Shown here: positions 56,786 to 64,000 of the stretch, piece after piece
Numbering within the stretch: the stretch's first letter is position 1
How the letters are laid out: every line of letters starts with the position of its first letter
Assembly: GCF_003143755.1 (NCBI RefSeq)
Contig: NZ_QFRI01000001.1
Coordinates: 372,001 to 436,000 of the forward strand
Direction of reading: 5' to 3'
DNA: 64,000 bases
DNA from: Algibacter marinivivus
GTDB lineage: Bacteria > Bacteroidota > Bacteroidia > Flavobacteriales > Flavobacteriaceae
Notes under the pieces: model-generated
The model's database searches: none
What the model was told of the DNA's origin: nothing
The model's input: only the letters and a program-made list of their open reading frames with translations
Position numbers and translations under genes: made by a program

Positions 56786-56816
56786 AAATTTCAAAAAAAT
56801 TTAAATTTTGAAATTT
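56786..56816. promoter_or_regulatory. perfect inverted repeat between the repeat lipoprotein and ECF sigma genes
   Basis: AAATTTCAAAA (56786-56796) and TTTTGAAATTT (56806-56816) are exact complements with a nine-base centre, in the 148-base gap between divergent genes. It could be an operator or an AT-rich cruciform; only the symmetry is seen. Confidence 0.4.
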
Positions 56817-56854
56817 AAAAAACCTTATTTTAGGTGCACCAACTACTAATATTA

Positions 56855-57370
56855 ATGGGGAAACAACTACATGAAAATATTTGCGAAGAACATTTATTTT
56901 CTTCCATATTTAATAAACATGCTAAAGATTTACATAACTTTTTATACTATAAGTTTGGGGATTTACTGAATCCGAAAGATAAAGTACAGGAGGCTTTTAT
57001 TAAGTTATGGGAGAATTGTGCTAAAGTTTCGCCTGAAAAAGCGAAGAGTTTTGTGTTTACTACTGCCAATAATTTAATGTTGAATGAAGCTGCTCATCAA
57101 AAAGTAGTTTTAAAACATCAGCAAACTAAACCGAAAATGTCTACTAATGAAACTCCTGAATTTTTAATGCAGGAAGCTGAGTATAATGATAAATTACAAA
57201 AAGCACTCTCAAATTTAACAGATGCACAACGCGAAGCCTTTATGATGAATCGTGTTGAGGGGAAACGTTTTAAAGAAATTGCTGAGACTTTAGGCATTTC
57301 GACTAAGGCGGTAGAGAAACGTATTTATGGAGCTTTAACAAAGTTGAGGAAGGATATTAAGGAGTTGTAA
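56855..57370 (+). CDS. ECF RNA polymerase sigma factor
   Basis: 171-residue sigma-70 family factor of the Bacteroidota ECF type. The start is set at MGKQLHENICEEHLFSS (56855); an ATG seven codons upstream is possible. Region 2 is FNKHAKDLHNFLYYKFGDLLNPKDKVQEAFIKLWEN, and region 4 is LSNLTDAQREAFMMNRVEGKRFKEIAETLGISTKAVEKRIYGALTKLRKDI. It starts a cassette of lipoprotein, FecR and TonB receptor genes, which suggests cell-surface signalling. Confidence 0.92.
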   Translation: MGKQLHENICEEHLFSSIFNKHAKDLHNFLYYKFGDLLNPKDKVQEAFIKLWENCAKVSPEKAKSFVFTTANNLMLNEAAHQKVVLKHQQTKPKMSTNETPEFLMQEAEYNDKLQKALSNLTDAQREAFMMNRVEGKRFKEIAETLGISTKAVEKRIYGALTKLRKDIKEL

Positions 57371-57371
57371 C

Positions 57372-58010
57372 ATGGATACTAAATTAATTATTTATTCTCT
57401 TTTGATTATTTGTTTCTTCTTTTCTTGTAAAAAAGAAATAAAACAGGAAAACAATATTCATCTGAATAATGAAGAAAATATTATTTCAGATCAAAATCTA
57501 ATTATATCTGTGGAAAAAGAAAACTTTGAATCTTATTTAGGTATTAAAGTAAAAAGACTATCAAAACTCAAGTATAATTATATATTAAAAAGAATTGACA
57601 CTCTTGAAATTCATAAATCAACCCTGATTAGTGGATTGGAATGGTTATGCAAATCAGAGCAATTAATTCATAATAAAATAGATAATTTAGATATTGAAGA
57701 CTTCAAATCTGAAATTTATAGATCAAATTTTGCTTTTTTAAAAGGTACCGTAACTATCAATTCTGGAGGAAATACTTATCCAAGGATAAAAGTTGAAGAA
57801 TATATTTTCAAAAGTAAAAAAAGCGCAACAGAAGCATTTAATTTCTTAAGTAACATAAAGAAAATTGATAATATTTGGTTTAGAGTTAGTAAAGCACCTA
57901 ATTTACTATTTTTAGAAGAAAATAGGATATATTATATTATTTCAGGAGGATGGTATATGATGGATATTTATCGAGAAATTGGAGAAGAACTAAAAAAAGT
58001 TAATAATTAG
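57372..58010 (+). CDS. hypothetical lipoprotein between sigma and anti-sigma genes
   Basis: 212-residue lipoprotein (lipobox FFFSC) with no recognised domain. Lys, Glu and Ile/Leu-rich, it contains a likely alpha/beta core (EYIFKSKKSATEAFNFLSNIKKIDNIWFRVSKAPNLLFLEENRIYYIISGGWYM). It starts one base after the sigma stop and 46 bases before fecR. This position is not standard for ECF/FecR loci, so it may be an extra signalling component or a later insertion. Confidence 0.7.
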   Translation: MDTKLIIYSLLIICFFFSCKKEIKQENNIHLNNEENIISDQNLIISVEKENFESYLGIKVKRLSKLKYNYILKRIDTLEIHKSTLISGLEWLCKSEQLIHNKIDNLDIEDFKSEIYRSNFAFLKGTVTINSGGNTYPRIKVEEYIFKSKKSATEAFNFLSNIKKIDNIWFRVSKAPNLLFLEENRIYYIISGGWYMMDIYREIGEELKKVNN

Positions 58011-58056
58011 GGTAGGAAAAAATAAAAGTCAACTGTTATATAGTTGTATAGAAATT

Positions 58057-58956
58057 ATGAAACGAGAAGAACTCATATCGAAATGGTTAGATAAAAACCT
58101 AAATGATCAAGAACTTAAGGCTTTTAAAAACCTTGAAGACTATAATGATTTAGTAAAGTTAAACACCAATTTGCAAGCTTTTAAAGCTGATAACTACAAT
58201 ACTTCTGCTGAATTAGAAAACGTATTATCTAAAATTAAAAGTAAAAATGCGCAACCTAAAACACATTGGATAAAACCATTTATGCGTGTTGCAGCTATAC
58301 TTGCTGTGTGTTTTAGTTTATACTATTACACGACCACTTTAGATACTACCATTTCTACTGAATATGCACAAAAAACAACTATAGAATTACCAGATGCATC
58401 AAGTGTTTCCCTCAACGCAAAATCGCATTTAGCTTTTAATAAAAAAGATTGGAAAAATGACCGCGAAGTACAACTTCAAGGAGAAGCCTTTTTTAAAGTT
58501 GCTAAAGGATCATCATTTAAGGTAAAAACAACATCAGGAACCGTTACGGTTTATGGTACTCAATTTAATGTAAAACAACGGGACAATTATTTTGAGGTTA
58601 TTTGCTACGAAGGACTAGTTGGGGTGACTTACAACACTCAAGAAACAAAATTAAAACCTGGAAACAGTTTTTTAATTATCGATGGGAAAGTAATTGCTAA
58701 AGAAAAAGAAAACCGCACAATGCCTTCGTGGTTGAATAACGCTAGTACGTTTAGAAGTTTGCCTTACAAAACTGTTATTGCTGAGTTTGAAAGACAATAC
58801 AATGTTGATGTTACTTTAATAGGCATTGACTCAAATCAACTTTTTACTGGTAGTTTTGCTCATGATAATATTGAGTTGGCTTTAAAATCTATTACCTTAC
58901 CTTTACATGCAACGTATAGCAAATCAAATAATACGATTACATTAAAAGGTGAATAG
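58057..58956 (+). CDS. FecR-type anti-sigma factor
   Basis: 299-residue inner-membrane anti-sigma factor. A cytoplasmic part of about 70 residues (MKREELISKWLDKNLNDQELKAFKNLEDY) precedes one TM (VAAILAVCFSLYYYTTTL). The periplasmic FecR domain follows (TTIELPDASSVSLNAKSHLAFNKKDW, REVQLQGEAFFKVAKG, YGTQFNVKQRDNYFEVICYEGLVGV), then a C-terminal STN-interaction domain (LPYKTVIAEFERQYNVDVTLIG). It would hold the ECF sigma and receive the signal from the receptor downstream, whose gene it overlaps by 8 bases. Confidence 0.93.
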   Translation: MKREELISKWLDKNLNDQELKAFKNLEDYNDLVKLNTNLQAFKADNYNTSAELENVLSKIKSKNAQPKTHWIKPFMRVAAILAVCFSLYYYTTTLDTTISTEYAQKTTIELPDASSVSLNAKSHLAFNKKDWKNDREVQLQGEAFFKVAKGSSFKVKTTSGTVTVYGTQFNVKQRDNYFEVICYEGLVGVTYNTQETKLKPGNSFLIIDGKVIAKEKENRTMPSWLNNASTFRSLPYKTVIAEFERQYNVDVTLIGIDSNQLFTGSFAHDNIELALKSITLPLHATYSKSNNTITLKGE

Positions 58957-61303
58957 AAACTTTATTTTTTCTATTATTTTATCTGTATTTTTTTTGAATG
59001 TTGCCTCCCTTAAAGCACAAACCATTCAAAAAGAAAAGCAACCTCTTATTGCTGTTTTAAAAGTACTTTCTGAAACTTATGATATTAGTTTTTCTTATGT
59101 AGATGATATCATAAAAAATAAAGAAGCCATATTACCAGAAGAAACTCTTACTTTAAATGAAGCCTTAGAATTCCTTCGTTTAGAAACACAACTTGATTTT
59201 GAATTACTTGACAATCGATTTGTAGTTATAAAATTTAAGAAAAAAAAGAAATCAGATTTCAGAGTACAAAATCTTGAGGAAATAATTGTTACTAATTATT
59301 TAACTACTGGTATTACAAAACTAAATGATGGCTCTATAACCATTAAACCCAAGACCTTTGGTATTTTACCTGGGCTTATTGAAGCAGATGTTTTACAAAC
59401 CATTCAAGCTATTCCGGGAGTTTTAAGCACTGATGAAACGGTTTCAAATATAAACGTTCGTGGTGGTACTCATGATCAAAACCTGCTACTTTGGGATGGT
59501 ATTAAAATGTATCAATCGGGGCACTTTTTCGGTTTAATTTCTGCTTTTAATCCTTACACCACAAAACGCATTAATGTTTACAAAAATGGAACAAGAGCCA
59601 AATATGGTGATGGTGTTTCAAGTATTATTGATATGCATTTACCTGATGATATAGACAACGAATTTGATGCAGGTTTAGGTTTCAATTTAATTAATGCAGA
59701 TGGTTACATTAAAGTCCCATTATCTAGAAATACTGAATTACAATTATCTACAAGACGCTCAATAACAGACTTAATAAACACCTCAACTTACGACCAGTAT
59801 TTTAAGCGTGTTTTTCAAGATTCTGATTTCTCGAAAGGTAAAGAAAACAGAAATTCAATTTCTCAAAATGAAACGTTTTATTTTTATGATATTGCTGCTA
59901 AGTTTCTATATGATATTTCGAAAAAAGACAAAGTAAGATTTCATTTTTTGAATGTGAATAACAACTTAAATTATGACGAACAATCTACAATTAACGATAG
60001 AGACGAAGCTTTAAATAGCAAATTGTCTCAACAAAATTTAGCTTTTGGAGTAACGTATATTAGAAACTGGAATAAAAAGCTTTCAACCACAACACAAGCC
60101 TATATTTCTAATTATAATTTAGATGCTACCAATTTTGATGTGATTAATGATCAGCGATTAATTCAAAACAATGAAGTATATGATATTTCAGCTAAATTAG
60201 ATATTAACTACAGGTTTAATAATCTATTCAAAATTAATAGCGGTTATCAGTTTTCAGAAGTTGGCATTAGCAACTTAGAGGATGTTAATAATCCTAATTT
60301 TAGAAGTTTTGTAAGGAATGTTATAAGATCGAATGCCATATATGGAGAAACAGAGTTCTTATCAAACAATGCAAAAACTAAATTAACACTTGGAGGTAGA
60401 TTAAACTATATTGAAAAATTTGATATGCTTTTTGCAGAACCTCGATTAAGTTTTTCTCAACGCTTTTTAAACCATTTTAGATTTGAAATTTTAGGTGAGT
60501 TTAAAAGTCAAACTACATCACAAATTATCGATTTACAAAACGATTTTTTGGGTATTGAAAAACGCCGTTGGGTACTTTCAAACAACAATAAGGAGGTTAT
60601 AAGAAATGATAACCAAATTATATATCCTATTCCTGTTTCAAAGAGTAAGCAGTTTTCAACGGGTATTCATTTCAATAAAAACAAGTTGCTAATTAGTGCT
60701 GAAACCTACATTAAAAAAGTAGATGGTATAACCACACGAAGCCAAGGATTTCAAAACCAATATCAATTTAGAAATGAGGTTGGTAGTTATGAAATAAAAG
60801 GTGTTGATGTTTTACTTAACAAACAATTTAGTGATGTTATTAGCAGCTGGATTTCTTATTCATATAGTAAAAACCAATACACATTTGATAATTTAAATGA
60901 TGGTAATCCCTTCCCAAATAATGCTGATATTACTCATGCTATAACATTTGCTGGCACTTACACCAATAACAACATTAAGTTTGCTGCTGGTTTAAATTGG
61001 CACTCTGGGTTACCAAATACCGAACCTGATGTTAATGACGACCCTATAGATAATAATATTGATTATCAATCTCCAAATAGCAACCGTTTAGACGAGTATC
61101 TTAGAGTCGATTGTTCTGCAACTTATGCGTTCAATATTTCAGATTCTGCAAAGGCAACTTTAGGAGCTTCTATTTGGAATCTTCTTAACAAAAACAACAT
61201 TATCAATACCTACTATACATTAGACGAAAATAACGAGATAAATACAGTAGAAAACAAATCATTGGGCATAACTCCTAATGTTAGTTTTAGGGTCAATTTT
61301 TAA
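58949..61303 (+). CDS. TonB-dependent receptor with N-terminal signalling (STN) domain
   Basis: 784-residue outer-membrane transducer. It starts with GTG at 58949, overlapping fecR by 8 bases, and a signal peptide ends in LKAQ. The STN domain (about 25-100; PLIAVLKVLSETYDISFSYVDD and ALEFLRLETQLDFELLDNRFVVI) is followed by a plug (about 110-230; IEADVLQTIQAIPGVLSTDETVSNINVRGGTHDQNLL) and the barrel. The STN domain is the expected contact with FecR. The ligand is unknown. Confidence 0.92.
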   Translation: MNRNFIFSIILSVFFLNVASLKAQTIQKEKQPLIAVLKVLSETYDISFSYVDDIIKNKEAILPEETLTLNEALEFLRLETQLDFELLDNRFVVIKFKKKKKSDFRVQNLEEIIVTNYLTTGITKLNDGSITIKPKTFGILPGLIEADVLQTIQAIPGVLSTDETVSNINVRGGTHDQNLLLWDGIKMYQSGHFFGLISAFNPYTTKRINVYKNGTRAKYGDGVSSIIDMHLPDDIDNEFDAGLGFNLINADGYIKVPLSRNTELQLSTRRSITDLINTSTYDQYFKRVFQDSDFSKGKENRNSISQNETFYFYDIAAKFLYDISKKDKVRFHFLNVNNNLNYDEQSTINDRDEALNSKLSQQNLAFGVTYIRNWNKKLSTTTQAYISNYNLDATNFDVINDQRLIQNNEVYDISAKLDINYRFNNLFKINSGYQFSEVGISNLEDVNNPNFRSFVRNVIRSNAIYGETEFLSNNAKTKLTLGGRLNYIEKFDMLFAEPRLSFSQRFLNHFRFEILGEFKSQTTSQIIDLQNDFLGIEKRRWVLSNNNKEVIRNDNQIIYPIPVSKSKQFSTGIHFNKNKLLISAETYIKKVDGITTRSQGFQNQYQFRNEVGSYEIKGVDVLLNKQFSDVISSWISYSYSKNQYTFDNLNDGNPFPNNADITHAITFAGTYTNNNIKFAAGLNWHSGLPNTEPDVNDDPIDNNIDYQSPNSNRLDEYLRVDCSATYAFNISDSAKATLGASIWNLLNKNNIINTYYTLDENNEINTVENKSLGITPNVSFRVNF

Positions 61304-61405
61304 AAAAAATCTTTTCATCTACTTAACTATCTGAATTTCAACGAATAATTCCATTTTTTTGTACAACTAATTAAAATTTTAACTAAATTTTCAAAAAATT
61401 AATTA

Positions 61406-63049
61406 ATGGCATCACTTAACCCACTTAGTTCTCCTTTAGATTTACGAAAGGCAAAGCACTTATTAAGGCGTGCTACTTTTAATTTCACTAAAGAACAATT
61501 AGATGTTTTTGTTGGGATGTCTGCTGCAGATGCTGTAAATAGTTTAACAACAGCCTCAGCAAATATATTATCAGAACCTTATGATCCGCTTCCAACAACA
61601 TCGCCAGATGGATTTTGGACGTCATCAACTGAACTCCCTAATTCATTTAATGGGCAAACTAGAAAACGAGCTATAATTGTAGGTTGGTGGTGGCATAATG
61701 CCATGAGTCAAATAAGTTTAAAACACAAGCTATCGTTCTTTCTCCATACATGCTTTACAGTTGGAAAAGATTCCGGAGTTGGTTCAGCCACATATTTTTA
61801 CGACCATATTAGACTTTTAGACTACTATGCCTTAGGAAACATTAAAACTTTAGCCAAAAAAATCACTTTGGATAATGGTATGCTTGACTATTTGGACAAT
61901 ACCCAAAACAATGATAACAACCCAAATGAAAATTATGCCCGTGAATATTTAGAGCTTTTTACAATTTTAAAAGGTGAACAAATTGGTGATGGTAATTACA
62001 CCAATTATACTGAGCATGATATTCAACAAGCAGCCAAAGTCTTCTCAGGATTTAAAAGACGTGCAGACAGAAGTGATATTGACCCTGATACTGGTATCCC
62101 CAGTGGTTATAACAATTATAATAGGCATGATAAAACCAATAAAACTTTTAGTGCTGCCTTTGGAAATCAAGTTATAACAGCTGCTACAAATGCCATTGAT
62201 ATGACCAGGGAACTTCATGATTTTGTAGATATGGTTTTTGCACAACAGGAAACGGCAAAAGCCTATTGTAGAAAGTTATATCGTTACTTTGTAAAGAGTG
62301 AATGGAATGCCACTGTTGAAACAGACATTATCACACCATTATCTCAAATTTTAATTGATAACGATTTTGAGATTTTACCAGTAGTAACCACATTACTTTC
62401 TTCTGAACATTTCTATGATGCTGATGATAGTGATGCTACTGATAATATCATAGGGGCCATTATAAAAAGTCCGTTTCAGCAATTAACGGAAGTATGCTCT
62501 ATGTTTGAGTTAGACTATCCTGATCCAACAACAGATACATATAGATATTACATAAACTTCTTTTTAAGGTTTGTACACAACACCTATACAAAAACTGCAG
62601 GTATGGAATTGTACAATCCAGACTCTGTAGCAGGTTATCCAGCCTACTACCAAGAACCAAGCTTTGATAGAATTTGGTTTTCTTCTAATACCTTAATTGG
62701 AAGATATAAACTTATAGAGAGCCTTATTATTGGACGAAATACAATAACTCCAAATGCAAGGATTTATGCTGAATTAGGCACCATTAATTTTGCAAAAAAC
62801 AAACTTGCTAACCCTGAAAACCCTATACTTTTAATAACAGAAGTTGCCAACTTACTATATCCTGAAGCTATTGATTCTGATAGAATTAATTATTTCAAAA
62901 CATTTTTAGTAGATGAAGGCTTCCCAGATTATTACTGGACAGATATTTGGGTACAATATTTAAATGATAATGATGACACATCAGTTAAAACACGATTAAA
63001 TGCTTTAGTTACTGCCATGGTAAACGCAGCAGAATTTCAATTAATGTAA
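61406..63049 (+). CDS. DUF1800 family protein
   Basis: 547-residue protein of the DUF1800 family, of unknown function. Conserved blocks are KAKHLLRRATFNFTKEQLDVF, WWWHNAMSQISLKHKLSFFLHTCFTVGKDSG, NENYAREYLELFTIL (NYARELLELF-like signature) and YCRKLYRYFVKSEW. No obvious signal peptide. In other genomes DUF1800 genes stand next to DUF1501 genes, as here (8 bases apart), so the products probably work together. Confidence 0.9.
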   Translation: MASLNPLSSPLDLRKAKHLLRRATFNFTKEQLDVFVGMSAADAVNSLTTASANILSEPYDPLPTTSPDGFWTSSTELPNSFNGQTRKRAIIVGWWWHNAMSQISLKHKLSFFLHTCFTVGKDSGVGSATYFYDHIRLLDYYALGNIKTLAKKITLDNGMLDYLDNTQNNDNNPNENYAREYLELFTILKGEQIGDGNYTNYTEHDIQQAAKVFSGFKRRADRSDIDPDTGIPSGYNNYNRHDKTNKTFSAAFGNQVITAATNAIDMTRELHDFVDMVFAQQETAKAYCRKLYRYFVKSEWNATVETDIITPLSQILIDNDFEILPVVTTLLSSEHFYDADDSDATDNIIGAIIKSPFQQLTEVCSMFELDYPDPTTDTYRYYINFFLRFVHNTYTKTAGMELYNPDSVAGYPAYYQEPSFDRIWFSSNTLIGRYKLIESLIIGRNTITPNARIYAELGTINFAKNKLANPENPILLITEVANLLYPEAIDSDRINYFKTFLVDEGFPDYYWTDIWVQYLNDNDDTSVKTRLNALVTAMVNAAEFQLM

Positions 63050-63057
63050 AGGACAAC

Positions 63058-64000
63058 ATGAAAAGAAGAAACTTTATAAAACTTTCAGCTTCTGCTTCTG
63101 TTATTGGGTTAACACCTATAGAATTACAAGCAGCCTTAAAAGCATTTATGCCTTATATGGCGTGTCCTGATATTTCAAATAGAAAATTAGTACTAGTAAA
63201 CTTAGCTGGTGCAAACGATGGATTAAACACCATTATTCCAACAAATCAATATGACACATATAGTAATTTAAGACCCACAATTAAAGTTCCTAATTCTGGA
63301 GCTAATCAATATATTACTTTAGATGCAACACTCCCAGATAATCAACAAGTAGGTTTACACCCAACATTAACAGGTTTTAAATCTCTTTATGATAAAGGTT
63401 GGTTACGTATTCTACAATCTGTAGGTTATCCATCTCAAAACAAAAGCCATTTTAAGTCTACTGACCTGTATTTAACTGGAAATGACGGAAACAGCCTTCT
63501 TAATGGTGCTGACACAGGTTGGATTGGTAGATTTATGGAACTCTATTATGCTGATTTGGTTGTTGAAACTTATCCTTTAGCAGTAGAAATTGGATCGAAC
63601 AAAACCTCACTCGGTTTTCATGCAGAAGAAGCACACGGATTAGCACTAAATATTACAGGGCAAGATCCTTCTGGTTTTTATTCAATTTTGAATGGATTAG
63701 GTGGCACGCCACCAACGAATATTCCTAATTCCGATTATGGGAAGCAATTAGAATTTATTAATAATACAGATTCATTATCAAACACCTATGCTGAATCAAT
63801 CTCAAGTGCCTTCAACTCTGGGCAAAATGATGTCACGTATCCAGATACCGATTTAGCAGACCAATTAAAAACAGTAGCACGCTTAATTAGCGGAGATTTA
63901 GGCTCAAAAGTTTATATGGTTCGTATTTCGGGATTCGATACTCACAACGCGCAAGTTCAAGGTGTTGGTGATATTCTAGGAAGACATCATGTTTTACTGA
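63058..64000 (+). CDS. DUF1501 family protein, N-terminal part (truncated by window end)
   Basis: The frame is open from ATG 63058 to the window end, 314 codons seen. The N-terminus MKRRNFIKLSASASVIGL resembles a Tat-type signal. KLVLVNLAGANDGLNTIIPTNQYDTYSNLRP, GLHPTLTGFKSLYDKGWLRILQSVGYPSQNKSHF and VYMVRISGFDTH are DUF1501 blocks; the family has an alkaline-phosphatase/sulfatase-like core. It partners the DUF1800 gene 8 bases upstream. Confidence 0.9.
   Translation, partial: MKRRNFIKLSASASVIGLTPIELQAALKAFMPYMACPDISNRKLVLVNLAGANDGLNTIIPTNQYDTYSNLRPTIKVPNSGANQYITLDATLPDNQQVGLHPTLTGFKSLYDKGWLRILQSVGYPSQNKSHFKSTDLYLTGNDGNSLLNGADTGWIGRFMELYYADLVVETYPLAVEIGSNKTSLGFHAEEAHGLALNITGQDPSGFYSILNGLGGTPPTNIPNSDYGKQLEFINNTDSLSNTYAESISSAFNSGQNDVTYPDTDLADQLKTVARLISGDLGSKVYMVRISGFDTHNAQVQGVGDILGRHHVLL

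Overview
The window is an AT-rich chromosomal segment of a member of the Flavobacteriaceae (Bacteroidota). The evidence is a gliding-motility-type peptidyl-prolyl isomerase (gldI), a 995-residue fused secDF, TonB-dependent receptors, an ECF sigma/FecR/receptor locus, promoters of the Bacteroidota type (-7 element TAnnTTTG) and almost no Shine-Dalgarno sequences. Gene order around gyrB, mdh and secDF also looks flavobacterial. No rRNA, tRNA, CRISPR array, insertion sequence or prophage was seen.
Layout. 1-3.8 kb: end of dapB, lepB, an M15 peptidase, WbqC-like and DUF6122-like genes. 3.8-10.3 kb (minus strand): EEP hydrolase, two rhomboids, mutL, two small membrane proteins, ribH and a TPR membrane protein. 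10.4-13.5 kb: recF, a DciA-like gene, two tandem cold-shock genes and ndk. 13.7-17.9 kb: an envelope cluster of nrnA, gldI, a cyclophilin-FKBP lipoprotein, lgt and a DUF192 lipoprotein. 17.9-24.4 kb: an accessory stretch of small genes, the first of them separated by attC-like repeats. 24.4-35.3 kb (minus): TonB receptor, secDF, a hypothetical gene, mdh, an outer-membrane protein and gyrB. 35.8-40.9 kb: the gatC-gatA-gatB::aspS operon. 41-53.6 kb: queE, two secreted VGIGTTTP proteins, a HerA-like ATPase, YitT, cupin, hydrolase, rluF, a LytTR regulator, folD and ffh. 53.9-54.7 kb: a second cassette-like insertion. 55-64 kb: a repeat-rich lipoprotein divergent from an ECF sigma, lipoprotein, FecR, TonB receptor, DUF1800 and DUF1501 locus, cut by the window end.
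The outstanding system is at 35.77-40.93 kb. A 15-codon leader with 10 Asn codons (35799-35846) is followed by mutually exclusive antiterminator and terminator hairpins. It precedes an operon encoding a minimal GatC, GatA, and one polypeptide in which GatB is fused to aspartyl-tRNA synthetase. Together these look like a one-operon machine that makes Asn-tRNA(Asn) through Asp-tRNA(Asn), controlled by classical ribosome-mediated attenuation that senses charged tRNA(Asn). GatC itself carries a second Asn-rich stretch.
Two further non-coding signals stand out. One is a family of attC-like repeats whose half-sites match across single genes as in integron cassettes, although no integrase is present. 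The other is two 87-nt copies, about 93% identical, of a structured repeat closed by GCGTTA/TAACGC that contains a perfect Shine-Dalgarno-like AGGAGGTG.
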